A stretch of DNA of 64,000 nucleotides from Aphis gossypii (taxonomy: Eukaryota > Arthropoda > Insecta > Hemiptera > Aphididae), in contig NC_065533.1 in NCBI RefSeq assembly GCF_020184175.1, positions 59,062,351-59,126,350 of the forward strand, in the 5' to 3' direction. Positions 44,690-58,112 of the stretch are shown piece by piece. Under the pieces are notes generated by a model. It was not told the origin of the DNA, ran no database searches, and saw nothing but the letters and a program-made list of their open reading frames with translations. A program made the position numbers and the translations under genes. Each line of letters begins with the position of its first letter. The stretch's first letter is position 1.

Positions 44690-45510
44690 AAGTGATTCAA
44701 TCCATTCAAAAATTTATTTTTTACCTAATCGTTTACACGTCAACTTGAAAGAAGCAATAAAAATACTCAAAAAACCATTTATAACAGAAAGCATTGAATG
44801 TACACAACTTGAGCCACAATCAGGTGAGTGGTATATATATATTGAATATAATGAACAAATAAAATTACAGATGGAATTAAGTGGGAAGCAACAGGTACTA
44901 CTCTGTTACCCAATAAGGAAAATCCTATGTTAATTGCTAAATATTTTTCTCCTAAAAATATTTACAAAAGTGTGTTTAAATTAATAAAAAATAATAAATA
45001 TGACGCTTCACTGGTAAATTATACGAATGACATATCACTACTGGACTTGCCAAAGGATAAAATTCAAAAGGCCAAATCACTCGTTTCCAGAAAAATGTCT
45101 ATCAAAAGTATAATGAAAAGACGTTTTGAGAAAATGAATGAAAAAAAAAACTCAACTCAAAATAGTGAAAATTCGTAAGTTTAAAAAATAGTCTTTTAGT
45201 ATTTATATAAATAAAATATATTATGTTTATAAATAAATATAGTGAAAATAATAACTGCGATTTGCCATCTACTTCAACTTCAACGCCTGCAGTACAATTC
45301 ATGGAAGTAGATAGTGAAAACTCGTAAGTTAATTAAATTAGTATCTTCATTTTTAATTATTAATTACGAATATAATACTTTTCCAGTACATATGACACAC
45401 CAGTACCAATTGAAGAAAATTCTAATTTTAATAAGTATAATGATGCGGATATTTCAGATATACAATTCCATCAACTTGAAACCACGATAGAAAGTATCAG
45501 CAGGTAATAA
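44690..45510 (+). pseudogene. 5' exons of the TTAA-flanked element's gene
   Basis: Exon-like frames upstream of the transposase: from about 44690 (MFKNRSDSIHSKIYFLPNRL) to a break near 44900, a basic helical stretch to 45175 (donor GTAAGT after ENS), then short exons 45235-45325 and 45388-45503 that both end at donors (GTAAGT, GTAATA). The second-to-last repeats the NSENS-GTAAGT ending of the one before, so exon duplication is possible. No domain recognised; likely the N-terminal, DNA-binding or linker part. The first part is frame-broken near 44927. Confidence 0.4.
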
Positions 45511-45699
45511 TACTTTTATATACCGTGTGTTCACACTAACTTAGGGAACATTAAATTATATTTTTGCCAACTATACCAGTATAGTAAATAGATGACTTAT
45601 TTTGATTGAATTGAAACTTTTTTGAAAATAAAATAAATAAACCACAAATACACATTTGTAATTGATAATTATAATAAGATAATTAAATATTTTTTTAGT

Positions 45700-48045
45700 G
45701 AATCAAATAGTGTTCTTGGTGGTAGACGAATTGTAGACATGGAATATATATTTCTACAATTTCAAAATTCTTGTTGCAAAATGCATACTCCTGGCTTAGG
45801 ATGCAGTTTCATTGACGTAGAGTTTGTGAAAGAAATTCGAAAAGGCTTTGAATCTACATGGATTTTTAAGTGTAAAATGTGCAACTGTATTATGATTATT
45901 GATTCAGAGCGGGTAACTCCGGACTATTTACCCATAAATAAATCAGCAGTTAATGGTACTATAGCAGTTGGCATAGGGCATACACAATTGGCTGAACTGT
46001 TTGCAAGTTTGGACATACCATGTATGACTTCAAAAACGTACACTAAGTATATAAATAATTTGAGTGAAAATATCAAGGCAACTGCATGGGATGTGATAAA
46101 ACTTGCCGGGGTAGAAGAAAAACAGTTAGCAATTGAAGCAGGTGACATTGACGAAGATGGCACGCCTATGTGTCCAGTAATAGCGGACGGCCAATGGAGC
46201 AAGCGTAGCTATAAAACCAAATATGACGCTTATTCAGGAGCGGTAAGTTGAAAAATAATTATAATTAATGTAATTTTGAAAATATTAAAATGTTTAATGA
46301 TTAGGGCTCGGATTTTAATGCTTTCGCTTTTAATGTGTTTCAAGTATTCACTTTTCTAACAACGAACTTTTTAGGCAACTTTTTAATTGTAGTAATAATA
46401 AGAAAAAAAATTTTAATTAAACATAAAACAATTTAATGCTTTCTATATCACAGGTAAATGGTAATACAAAATAAATTAAAACTATTTATCTAATTAATTA
46501 TTATATTATATCAACTTCGCCATATGGTGAACAAATAATAATTCCGGTGGGACAATTCAGTAATGATAATTAAAATAGAGTTATATATTTTAATCATAGT
46601 TTAATCAAACAGGTCAAACTTATATTTGTTACATGTATTGATACACGTATGTATATTTTGTGTATTTTTGAAAATAAAAAATGTAATTAAATTTATAAAA
46701 TGTAATGCATTTTTGTTATAACATTGTTTTAGATATTTAGATCATAAATGCGTTTTTAAGGGCATTTTTTGATATTAAAGGACATTCAAATCTTAGCCCT
46801 AGCGATGAAATTATTTTATTATTTGCAATAATACACTTTTCTATATAATATGATTACTAACTTTTTGTAGGCGACAATTATTGGTTATCGATCAAAAAAA
46901 GTGTTGTTTGTTGGGATACACAATCGCTATTGTGTTATATGTGAAAGGGCCAAAAATAGTGAAAAAAGTGTAGAAGAACATATCTGCTTCTTGAACTGGT
47001 CTAAAGGTGCCACTAGCATTGAAGCCGATGCTATTTCTGAAGGGTTTTAAAAAGCTTTTCACTACATGGATTGAAATTTAATAAATTAATTGGTAAAAAA
47101 TCAAAAAAACAAGTTTCAAATATACAATCAATATACTTTTTTAAATTTAGGCGAAGGCGATAGTAGCGTTTCAAAACGTTTACATGAATTGCTTCCATAT
47201 GGCCCACGACTGTTGGTAGAAAAAATTGAATGTAGGAACCATATTCTACGAAATTATGGTCAGAAATTGATGGCTCTTACAAAAAAAACATTATATCCGT
47301 GTTATATTCGCAAATTTATTACAAGGAATATAATACGATTTCGAACAGCAATTACGAAATCAATTGCATACAGAAAAAACTTAGATCAGTCTCTTTATGA
47401 AAAAATTGAAGGTAGGTACAATTAGCAAAACATTTTTTTTTTTTTAAATAACATGTACCTATTCAAAATATATTTTAGGCTTACGAAAAGACATAACGAA
47501 TGGTCCTTACCATATATTTGGTGAACATACGAAATGTGAAGTATATTTTTGCAGTGGACCTAAACAGTGTGAAGTAAATTTAGTGCCAGAAATTGTAAAT
47601 TGTGGTCTAATGAATGAAATTGCCTACATTCTTCGTCGCGTAGTAGATAATGCAAGGAGTCTACTATTTGATGTTGATAATAACTATTGTGAACAATTCA
47701 ATAGCATAATTAACAAACATATAGCTGGAAAACGAATAAATTTCACTCAAAAACAATCGTACAGCACTAGAGTTCATGCAGCGGTTGTTTCGTTTAATTC
47801 TGGAGGTGAATTTATTCGTGCAGTTCATAAAAATATAACTAATCAGAGTCCAGGTATTTATTAATATGATTAGAACTCCATTACTTTAAAAACATTAAAA
47901 ATATTATTTTAACTTGACAGGGAATGTTGCGAAACGATTTCTTAAGTTTACTGCTGCTAAAAGAAGAAGTTTAAATAATCGAAGAGCTCTTTTTCAATCA
48001 AAAAAGATATTTAAAAAAAAAAAACCCCGTGTCAAAAGGTCCTGA
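45700..48045 (+). pseudogene. Mutator-like transposase domain, exons with frame damage
   Basis: Exon 45700-46241 encodes FKCKMCNC, YLPINKSAVNGTIAVGIG, CMTSKTYTKYI and PVIADGQWSKRSYKTKYDA (DG-x-W, first catalytic Asp region), ending at GTAAGT. The next exon, about 46871-47090, encodes ATIIGYRSKKVLFVGIHNRY and CVICERAKN, with a frame shift near 47045 after ISEGF. Exon 47153-47412 begins GEGDSSVSKRLHEL (D-S-S-V), then CRNHILRNYGQKL. Exon 47479-47852 has NYCEQFNSIINKHIAGKRI (E region). The exon from 47921 is Lys-rich. The motif order matches what I know as the insect Mutator-like transposase domain. A MITE sits in the intron at 46303-46800. Confidence 0.65.
46303..46800. mobile_element. MITE-like element, copy B (about 0.5 kb)
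   Basis: Left end AGGGCTCGGATTTTAATGC; right end, reverse-complemented, AGGGCTAAGATTTGAATGTCC. Same ends as 8895-9591. It lies within an intron of the Mutator-like gene, so it may not have harmed it. No clear target duplication seen. Confidence 0.6.
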
Positions 48046-48054
48046 TGAACACTA

Positions 48055-49222
48055 TGGACTGGCAGAACCTCTTTAGTGTACGTCAGATGAAGAATTTGAA
48101 GTTAAAAAAACTGAATTCATTTCTTCAATAACCCTTTCGGAAGATTCTAAAAAAAATTGGAGTTAGAAACGCGGAATCAATCGAATAACCAAAAATGGTT
48201 TGTAGAAAGAAGAAAGCGATTGACAGCTTCCAATTTTGGCAAAATATGCAAAATGAGACCTTATACATTATGTAAGATAGCAGTACGTGATATAATATAT
48301 GGTAGTGTGACTACTCACGCCACAGAGTATGGCAAAATCACCGAACAAATTGCGGTTCAAGCTCTCCAGGAAAAAATTAATAAAACAATTAAAAAATGCG
48401 GTTTGTTTATTGATAGAACGATTCCTTATTTAGCGGCTACTCCAGGTTAGAATTATTTTAAATATAATAAATATACACTGGTATCATTTAGGTGAAATTA
48501 TAGGGGTTTATATATATACATTCAATCAGTATGCATTCAATATAAGCTATTAATACCTATGAAAATATAAAATGTAATTTTTAATTACAGATGGATTGAT
48601 TGACGAAAATTCAATTTGTGAAATTAAGTGCCCCTACTCTGTAAAAGATTCCAACAGTATAGAAGAAGTACTAAAAGAAAAAAAGGTGTCGTATAACGTA
48701 TCACAAGTACCAACTAATATTTTAACAAATTACTATAAACCAATAACTATTTTTAAAAATTCTATATTATATAAATTACATATGCCTTATTTTTAATTAT
48801 AATTTATTGTTGCTTCAGCTACCGTACATGCAAGTTAAAAATGATGCTTTAACTTTAAAAGAAGATAGTCACTATTTTTACCAAATTCAGGGGCAGTTAC
48901 ACATTACAGGACGTGTGATATGTTTTTTTTTTATCTACACTTCTAAATGGACTTATATTCAAACAATAAATTATGACAATGAATTTTGGACCTCAAAAAT
49001 GGAATCCCCCTTAAAGTTGTCAGTATAATATTAAAATGTACCTATAATCAAACAATTTTGAAAAATGCATACTGTTTTTTTATATAGATTTTACGAGGAA
49101 TGTCTACTACGAGAAATAGTAGACCCTCAGTACAGCAAACGTCAATTAAAAAGCGACATTATTGAACCTCCTCACATAATTAAAAATATTAAAATTATGA
49201 AAAATAAAAAAAACAAAATTTA
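48055..49222 (+). pseudogene. YqaJ-type exonuclease domain, C-terminal part of the Mutator-like protein
   Basis: About 48190-48450 encodes FVERRKRLTASNFGKICKMR and ATEYGKITEQIAVQAL, then a donor after AATPG. Exon 48592 onward encodes GLIDENSICEIKCPYS, the D-x-E-x-K core of PD-(D/E)xK YqaJ nucleases (GLID..SICEIKCP). A later exon gives SHYFYQIQGQLHITGR, another conserved YqaJ block, and 49088-49222 the end (EECLLREIVDPQYSK-like). Stops at 48072 and 48796 and a frame change near 48150 break it. YqaJ enzymes are lambda-exonuclease-like recombination nucleases, so the element seems to have combined a transposase and an exonuclease. Confidence 0.65.
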
Positions 49223-52200
49223 GTCTTCATAATAACTACAAGTTGTACATAATATACATTTTTTTTTTTATAAATTTATTACTAATTTGTAAACTACTTT
49301 GTATAATATTTTTTTTTTAGTTTAGTTGTTAATAAACGGAAATATGCTAAAAAATGAATAATATAATATTGAACAGTTGAACGTAAAAGATGTATTTGTT
49401 TAGGTACTGTTAAATTATATTTTACTGTATGTATTATATTTGAATGAGTAATAGTGCAATAACTACAAACTAAGGTATGTTGTGTTACTGTTTTTACAGT
49501 CTATATATTGGTGCATATATTTAGGTAAGCAGTAACTTTTCTAAAAAGATAGTTCGAATGGGTACGCGCGGATATTACAAATAATACAGCGGCGTTTACT
49601 GTGTGAATTTTATATTGACGGGATACATCATAGTCGAACGTTCATGAAATAATAAACGGCGCTCCCGAGACGCGCTGAATGAGCAGTGCCAGTAGTGCCG
49701 CCGACTGCGAATAGTGGGCGTGGCTTAGACGTCGCGCGCTTGCGGATCCCGAAAACACCTAATAGCGCGTTCTCTCGGCCGTTGCATACGTAACACTTTG
49801 GGTATCACGTCCTCTTAATCGTTAATGTTAGTTACCCATTATCAAATATTGAATATTAATTATTATTTATTAATTATTACTATTCTTTGAAGTTTAACCA
49901 AAGTATACTTTAAGTAAATACTAAATTATGTGTACCTATTACCTATTTAAAATATAAATTTAAAGTTTAAGCCAATTATTTAATGTATACCTATTGTACA
50001 TATTTTTTGATGGCGTTTTAATGTTGTAATTTGGTTAACAAATTTGAAGTTAATTACTTCTGTCCAATCAGCAATATTATTATGTATACATTATTTATGG
50101 AAATCAGATTTCATACTTTGCTGAAAACTTTATTTGTATAATTTATTGGTAAGTTCAATTTAAAATTAATATATTAGAATTTTATTATTTTTTTTTTTTT
50201 AAGTGATTTATACATATTATTGACAATAATAACCATGGTTTAAATATTTTAATTTTATTTCAGTGGCAATTAGTAGAGTTTATATAATTAATCAAAAAAT
50301 ACAGTGAACTACATGATAAGGCAGCTCAATTTGACCAACAATTAATGCAAATTACATTGCTTGCTACTGGTATCTAATGACTATAAAAGAATAAAATATT
50401 CATGTTTCTTTACATATTATATTTTAATCTTCAAACAAACTAAACAATTTATTATGTAAGTATGAATTTATTTTATGAAATAAATAATTTGATGTTAATC
50501 ATAATTTTTGCTTATTTTTTAGAAAATTAATTTTGTTTTCTTTCAAATTTCAACTGTAATTAGTAGTACCAACTTTTAATTCAAATATCTATAACAACAT
50601 TGGATGAACAAATACAATTTGTTATTTTGGTTAGTCACAGCAAAATACATTTCACCTGATAACTTAATAAGTATGAATAAATATTTTTTTTATATATAAT
50701 ATGTAGAATAAATTATTTCTATAAATAATTTAATGTTTTTTTTTTAGTTGCATTCAGATAAAAAAAAAAAAATAAAATAAAATAATATTAAATATTATTA
50801 TTAAAATATAATTTTAATATGCAATATTAAAAGATTTTTGTTCCATAAAGTATTAATTAAAAATTAACATAATTTCAAAAAAAGTGTAAAAATGAATAAT
50901 TTTTTAGGACATCCATAGCCCTAAAAATATGTTGTAATCTAGAATACATAATATAAAGTATGTTCACGTTCATTTAATTTTATTAATTTATCTAGGGTAG
51001 TGGACATGTTAAGTGTAAATTTTTTATTAGTTATGACCTTACCCAAATCCTGCAAAAATTTGCACTACGGAAATTTGTTCATACTCTAGTAAAATTATTG
51101 ACAACTAATGTGTTTATTGCCTTTTATTATTTAGTATTGAATTAATGTCCATTATTTGGTCTATTCACACACAAGATAGTTTTGATATAAAATGCAAATT
51201 ATACATTATACAAAAAATATATCCCAGAATACCTAATATTATAAATGGAAAGTCAGGTAGGCACTATTAACAACTGGCTCTGGGCCTATAGCCTCGCATC
51301 AGATTAACAATACAGGACTCACTTCTTTGATGCACAAAACATTGTAATATCAGTCTGATGTAGGTTATTTGTTGTGTCACTTTATTTGTGTAATCAAAAT
51401 GACTTACTTATTCTATTTTTTTTTTTTAACGAAATGAAAACCTTAAATTATAGGGGCATTGTAAAAATGTATAGCTAAAAAAAAAAAAAAAAAAAAAAAG
51501 AAATGTGTGAATAGACCTTTAACTACTTTAGTTTTGGCTCTAAATTCTGAATCCAAGTATATAAATTATACATTTGTATCTGTATTTATGAATTATTTTT
51601 CTAAATACATAAAAATTGTTGAATTACTTTGTTTTGAAATGAATAAATGTTTTCTGTTTAATATAATCATTTACTATAGTAATTGAGATACACCATATTG
51701 TTTTAAAAAAATATTTATTTTGTAATTTACTTGTAAATCTGATGTATAAATATAAATTCATATGTATTATGTATAGTTAACAAATAATAAACTTAAATAA
51801 ATTAACAAATTATACAATATTATATCTTCTTCAATATGTATAAAACATAAAGCATTGGGTTTTCCAAATTTATATAATTTTTGTTATCTATATACATGCT
51901 TATATTTATATGTATATCTACACATTACTATAAAATATAATTGATTGGATGATGAACATGACATGTTTCACATAGGTAAAAAAGATAAAGGTACCCATCC
52001 ATTTCCTATATTTATAGTTTTATTGGCTTTTCACATTTTATCTGTTCTCCGTTGAGTTAACATCTCACAGATATTCTTTAAAATACAGACAGTTACTGTT
52101 ATACATTTTATTTCATATTTTCGTTATCGAAAATAGGTATTGCAATTTGAAAATCGAAAGTTGATAGTGTTTTATCAAATAAGGGAGGAAGTTAAAATTA

Positions 52201-52321
52201 TCAAAATTGTAACAAAGTGTAAAATAGTAAAAATTAGAAAGTTAAAAAAAAAAATTATTTCAAAATTCCTAATACTTCCCGAGATATTAACTGGTTCATG
52301 ATAAAAAAATCACCCTGTATA
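49223..52321. other. Non-coding DNA; CpG-rich right end of the TTAA element, then AT-rich gap
   Basis: 49500-49814 is CpG-rich and closes the TTAA-flanked element. From 49819 to 52321 I see no gene. At about 50264-50378 a short exon-like stretch after an ATTTCAG (KYSELHDKAAQFDQQLMQI) ends in a stop and may be a remnant of a Harbinger-type companion or MADF-like gene. A poly-A run lies at 51477-51500. The last 60 bp end CACCCTGTATA, typical of the end of an insect MITE, directly at the break of the DUF8207 gene. Confidence 0.4.
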
Positions 52322-52766
52322 TGGTCGAATGAAAATTGATGAAAAACAATTAAATGAGGAAGTATTGAAAATAAATAACACAAAAGTTAAAACTCCTTCT
52401 CAATTAAAATTAAAAGAATTTGATAACTTTTTATCTAGCTCAGGCGCAAAACGAAGAAACATTATTAATGATACAGCCATATCAAATGAACCATTTGATT
52501 TTTCTTCTTCAGTGATTAGTTCTAAATTTAAAGAACCTCCAACTGATCAGCTATTTAAATTTAGTTTATCACCGTCAGTTAAGAAAGGATCTGGTTTATA
52601 TAAAGATGTAATACCTCATACACAATTAGTGTATTATGATGATCCAAATGAATTAGTTGTTAGATTAAATCTTTTAACATCGTCCCAAAATGCTGGTAAT
52701 ACTGGTGTAAAAAATGAAATCATATCTATTATAGAAGAATTACGTGAGAGGAATATTATAGTTTAA
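52322..52766 (+). pseudogene. DUF8207-type Polinton protein, C-terminal part only
   Basis: Opens within YGRMKIDEKQLNEEV, equivalent to YDRMKNEEKQLNEEI of the copy at 29.0 kb, so everything N-terminal has been removed where a MITE-like end (CACCCTGTATA) abuts. It continues NEPFDFSSS, GSGLYKDVIPHTQLVYYDD and ISIIEELRERNIIV to a TAA overlapping the integrase ATG (TAATG). The intact frame of this half gives the reference for the LTR-split copy at 27.8-29.6 kb. The ATG at 52329 is internal. Confidence 0.65.
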
Positions 52767-53678
52767 TGTCTACATTAGAGGGTTTAGCTAATGAGCTACA
52801 TCGACCTGCAAGAAAAGTATTTCCAAGACGTAGTATAATAACACGATTTAAAGATGACCTTTGGCAAGCTGATTTAATGGATATGCAATCTCATTCTAAA
52901 CAAAATCTTGGTTTTAAGTATATTTTAGTTGTTATAGATACATACACGAAATATGTATGGGTAGAATCATTGAAAAATAAAACAGGAAAAGAATGTACAA
53001 AAGGTATGTTTAATATATTAAAACAAGCTAATCCAAAATTATTACAAACAGATAATGGTACAATTTTATAATAATCAATTTCAACAGTTAATGAAAAAAA
53101 ATAAAATTAGACATTATAGTACGTATAGCGTTATCAAGTGTTCAATTGGAGAACGTGTTATACAAACTCTAAAAAATAATATATACAAACATTTTACTGC
53201 AACAGGTACATGGAATTGGTTATAACAAAATATCAAAAATTATTTATAATTATAATCATACAAAACATAGATCAATTAAATGCACACCATATGAAGCTAG
53301 AATAAATACAAGTAAAATCAAATCAAATATACAAACAAATAAAACATTATATAAACCAAAATTTAAAATTAATGATAAAGTAAGAATATCAAAATATAAG
53401 CATATATTTAGTAAAGGATATACACCGAATTGGACAACAGAAATTTTCACAGTTTCAAAAGTTTTACATACAGAACCAATAACTTATCAGCTAAAGGATG
53501 GGTCAAACAATATAATTCTAGGTGGTTTTATGAGCAAGAAATTAAATTGACTGATTTTCCGAACACATTTCTAATTGAACGTATTATAAAAAAAGTTAAA
53601 GATAAAATGCTTGTTAAATGGATGGGTTTTGATTCCAGTCATAATTCATGGATATTATCGAAAGATATTATTAAATAA
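52766..53678 (+). pseudogene. Polinton integrase with C-terminal chromodomain, frame-broken
   Basis: ATG at 52766 (TAATG overlap). RRSIITRFKDDLWQADLMDM (first Asp), VVIDTYTKYVWVESLKN and LLQTDNGT (second Asp) occur before the first break at about 53068. Shifted frames then give IRHYSTYS, GERVIQTLKNN (Glu region) and TGTWNW. Stops and shifts follow. The last part (about 53470-53678) has ITYQLKDG-like sequence and IERIIKKVKDKMLVKWMGFD with HNSWI, a chromodomain, known at the C-terminus of Polinton integrases, where it may guide insertion through histone marks. It converges with the polymerase gene. Confidence 0.78.
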
Positions 53679-53878
53679 TTTTTTTTTTTTTATATATATT
53701 TTACCTTTTAATAAAAATAAAAAAAAAACAGTATTAAATTAAATTATTTTAGTTATTCATATAATGTTTTCCTTTCACTTTTAACGACACCTACTGATGA
53801 TAATAATTTAAATTTTAGAAATAATTATTATCACTAGATAGCGTGGAAAAAACACCTACTGATGATAATAATTTAAAT

Positions 53879-56800
53879 TTAGAAATACTTAATATCGATT
53901 TTCTTAAACATAGTGAATATTAGAATAATTATTTTTTTTAATTTATAATGTTCGTATGCTAGTGAATTAATCCCATCGTTTGTTATAAAACGTTTATCAT
54001 CGTTACCACTTAGTACAAGCTTATTCATTGTTTTAAAATGAACAACATGTTTATTCGATTGAATAAAATTCATGTTTCTACAAGTTTGTTTATTATCAAG
54101 AGAGATATGGTTTATGCACGCATTTAATACTTCTATATAATTTTTAAAATACATATGTTGATTAATTACATATTTTTTTACACCTTTAGCTTTTTTAACC
54201 TCATCGTTGTTTTCAGTCTTGTAAGCATATAATTTCGGTCTTAATGAAACAAATTCTTTTAAAATTTTTCCTCCCATTTCATCTTTAAAATAACTAGGTT
54301 GATTTTTATGATTTTCGCTAAAACAATAATGATCTTTTGAATAGTTTGATGTATCAAAATACGGAAATAAATCATATCTAATATCATCAAAAAAATTAAA
54401 TTTTCGAATATTATATATCAAACAATCTGTATCCGAGTACAATAATCGTATTTTATTATTATATTTATTTTTCATTACATTATAATGAAAATCATACATA
54501 AATGTTTTCGAGACATCTAAAACTGCAGACCCTACATAAATTGCTTTATCGAATTTGATAGTTTCCTTATGTTGGTGAATAGCCATAAGATTTTCAGAGT
54601 ATATAGTTCTATCTTTAAAAGTATTTTTCATCATCAATTTATTTGCTTGTTTATCTGATGTAACCAGTTTTAAAGAAACTCTAGTTCGAACATTCTCCAT
54701 ACATTTACCAAAAACGCTATTAATTAATAACTTCCAAAAATCTTTTTCAAATCTATTTTTAGCTGCTCTCCTCATTCTCGTACATAGTACGATATATGAG
54801 GCCATCCATTTACTCTGTAAAAATTTGATTGCTCGATGAATTTTTACTAATTTAAGACCATTAGCAATTGCTTGTTTTAAATTTGTATAGTGTAATATAT
54901 ATTTTTTTTTTGATGATAAAGTAGTTAATAATTTTTTATCTTTTGAATTTGGAGGACATTCGTTTAAAGGTAAAAACGGGAAATCATTATGTTTTTCATG
55001 TAAATATTCAGGATAATCAATATCAACTTCTAATATATATACGACTTTTGAATCATCAGGAATTTTAGTAACATCTATGTTCAAGTCATCAACCCATTCG
55101 AAATCTTTGAAAGGTAGCTCAGTTAACATCGATTTTACATATAAATTTACACAATCAAGATATGTAATCCATGAAATTGATTTATTAGGATTATAGTTCA
55201 AACCTTTAATGTTTGGTATGTTTGCTTTAGCATATCTTTTAACTGATTGACAGATACCCTCTCTGATTGAGGATTCAAAATATAAAAGCATGTTATAATC
55301 AGTCAATTTTTCTAATTTAACCTTAGTATATTTAAGCATACAATCGAAATCAAATCCTGGAGCAGTCATATAATGAGCAGGATCTAGACTAAAAGTAGAT
55401 AAACATAAATCTCTAAAATTTTCGAACACATCCGTTAGTATGGTGACATCAGTTTTCAAATAAAGATCACTATACTCACCCAAAGTTTTAATATTAAATA
55501 CTTTCCAAATTTTTTTAGCATGAGAATAATCATTATTATTAATTTCTTCATTTTTTAAAGAGTTATAAAATGCAGATTTTGAAGGTAATCGAGTTTCGTT
55601 TAATTTACTCCAACTATCATATACTCATAAGGGAAAACCCCTTTTCGTGTGACTAAATCAAATGTTTTATTAGAAAATAATTTTAAAGTTTCTTTAAGCC
55701 TTGATTTATCTTCAAGTAAATTTTTTGCAAGCTCGCTTAATGAGGAGGCCATAAAACGGAATGTATCAACGAATTTTATACTAAATCTCGGAGCAACCTC
55801 TTTACTAAAAGATATATATTTTTCTACAGAATTTGGAATAACATGTATATTCTTATCATCAAAACCAAATTCTCGAATTATAAAGTGACTATCGTATGAT
55901 AAGTTATGAAAAAAAATTGGAACAAATGATGGGTTGGTTATTTCAAAATTACATTTAAAACAAATACATTGTCTATATTTACCAGTAATATGACAGTGAT
56001 CTCTAACTTTATATAATTCATTTTCTTCAAAATATAAACATATTTTACAAACCTTTGCTATTTGAAATTCTTTTTCCTCCTTTTCAGTCAACGTAATCAT
56101 TGGTACATTAATTTGATAAATATCATTTATTTTTTTTGAAATATCAATCATATTTTCCATAAAATTTTTTGCCGCATCAATACCTCTATAAATTATTATG
56201 TTTGTTGGAATTTTAAACTGTTGCATTAACTTTTCTGTGATAATATTATAGTCAACTTTTACATAAAATGCATAACTCATAATTTCATGTAAATGTGTGA
56301 TATAAGTTTTACTAGTTTTAGTGAATTCATTTGTCTGTTTAGGTTTTAAAATACATTCAAAGTCAGCATAAATAACAAATGATATTCTAGAAGTTTTTTT
56401 AAACTTTTAAAAAATATGAATTTATTTTCTTTTCCTTCTTCAAACATTATCGGTCTTCCTAATTTATTCTTACTACACATTTTTTTATGTTCAGTTAATC
56501 CTGTTTCACCCCAAAGTTTACTTTTACATGGTTTATTTCCAAAAGTTTTAAAACACCTCTTACAAATAATTAATTTAGAATAATTTTTAGTTTTCTGACT
56601 TCTAATAAATCTTGAAAAATCTTTAATATAACAATAATGTGATGTTTTATGATTATTGACAAAAAATAGATCAAAATGATTTTTTTCTTCTTAATTATTT
56701 ATAAATAGAGGGAAAATAGTACCTTTATTATTTAAACTATAAACATTAACTGAAACATTATTTAAACGTTCAAATTTTTTAATTTGATTTATTGGTGTTG

Positions 56801-57434
56801 GGAAATCAATACATTTAAAATCTAACCCATTCTTTTTTTCAAGAAAATCAAAATATTTTTGGTTAAATCGTGATTTATTAGAACGCTTATCATATTTGGT
56901 TAGTATAGAATATTTAAAACAGTATTTATCTTTATTTTTAACGTTTATAATAGCCTTTTTTTCTCTTATAAATTTAGGTAAATCTGCACCTCCTTTTAAT
57001 GGATTTACTAAATTGATTCTCAACTGTAACCCATCTATTGAAACAAGTGTCCATCCTGAACTTTTAGCAATAAATTCAGATTCTTCAGCTAATATTTTAT
57101 CAAACTTTGTGTTTAACAAACTAGCGAAATCGGATGAATTACATGCTAAAACATTCGAAGTTTTAAAAGCCACATCTTGTTTATCATGTGTTATAGTACG
57201 TATGTAAGTAGCGTCAACGTGTAAATTAAATTTGATCGACGTTTTAATACACGATTGTCTTAACTTTAAAATTTACTCATGTAAAATATAGTTAAAAAAT
57301 AATTTGTAATCTATATAATTTTCACAGTTCTTAATTATGAAAGTTTTTGAACCTTTTCTAAATCTTTCTATTTCAATAAGTCCACTTCCAATCGTGTTCA
57401 TACGCTGTTTTTTTGTTATTATATTTCTGTTCAT
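53879..57434 (-). pseudogene. Polinton protein-primed DNA polymerase B, frameshifted
   Basis: From ATG 57434 downward: IEIERFRKGSKTFIIKNCEN, then a stop near 57275; 57173-56691 (INLVNPLKGGADLPKFIREK, AIINVKNKDKYCFKYSI); then shifted frames with YADFECIL (exonuclease motif I, near 56390). 56280-55600 holds DHCHITGKYRQC, FFHNLSYDSHFIIREFG (exonuclease II) and FMASSLSELAKNLL. A one-base loss near 55608 shifts the frame. 55600-53879 holds LGEYSDLYLKTDVTILTDV, YLDCVNLYVKSM (palm motif A), NSVFGKCMENVRTR (motif B), LLYSDTDCLIY (motif C) and LYAYKT (KxY-like). These are the protein-primed B-family features used by Polintons to copy themselves. Three or four lesions make it a pseudogene. Confidence 0.85.
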
Positions 57435-57730
57435 AATGAGACTGAAATAATAAAAAACACATTCAATTTATATATATATAAATGTATGTTTTTTTTTGTT
57501 TTACATTTTTAAAAAAAATAATAATAATAAAATTCTTAAATAAACAATGAGTACTTAGTTTTTTTAAAAAAAAATCATTTTAGATTCAAACAAAAAGATT
57601 CTGTTAATAAATTTAGATCATCCAATAATGTACAATAATCGCTATGCAGATGATATTATGATAAGCTAACGTCTGTTTTCGAAATCTAACATAACCATAC
57701 AAATCATAATATTTATTAACAAGTAATATT

Positions 57731-57955
57731 TCATTTCTCAAATTTATTATATTCTCTTTTAAGATTTTTATTTTTTATATCTTGTAAAAGTGTTTTAGCC
57801 AAGTATTTTTCATATCTTAATATTTTAATTTTTCTTTTGATTAAAATTATAGTTTTTCTTTGTTCATGTTTACTTTGTACTTCCTTCTCATCATTATCAT
57901 CGATTTCTTTATCCAATCGATGAATTTCAATTAAGATATGGTTAAGTAAATCCAT
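57731..57955 (-). CDS. Small Polinton-associated ORF, 74 aa
   Basis: ATG at 57955; a highly charged, helical protein (IDDNDEKEVQSKHEQRK, KRKIKILRYEKYL). The same ORF occurs broken at 27011 on the other strand. It lies next upstream of DNA polymerase B in the same direction, 300 bp away. Conservation between the two copies supports it as real coding sequence. Function unknown; a coiled coil is likely. Confidence 0.5.
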   Translation of the reverse strand: MDLLNHILIEIHRLDKEIDDNDEKEVQSKHEQRKTIILIKRKIKILRYEKYLAKTLLQDIKNKNLKREYNKFEK

Positions 57956-58112
57956 TTTCTAAAAAAAAAACATTTTTTTTTTTTTTATGTTTTGGAAAAG
58001 CTATTATGAACAAAGTAATACTTCTATATAAGTAGGTGTATAAAAAAAAAAGAAAAAATGGAAAATAGATTAAAGAAATAATATAAATTAGGTTAAAAAA
58101 AAATAGATTTAT

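Larger units (their letters stand above)
44118..49814 (+). mobile_element. TTAA-flanked element encoding Mutator-like transposase and YqaJ nuclease (Kolobok-like)
   Basis: The left end is TTAA followed by GAGGACGTG (44114-44126); the right end is CACGTCCTC followed by TTAA (49806-49818). This gives a 9-bp terminal inverted repeat with a TTAA duplication, 5.7 kb apart. TTAA targets are used by Kolobok and piggyBac, not by plant-type Mutator elements. The last 300 bp are CpG-rich, the left end is AT-rich. The gene inside runs left to right. Confidence 0.6.

Noticed and set aside
46303..46800. 8-bp hAT target duplication around the MITE
   Set aside because: Flanks TTAATGAT and GCGATGAA do not match; superfamily left open.
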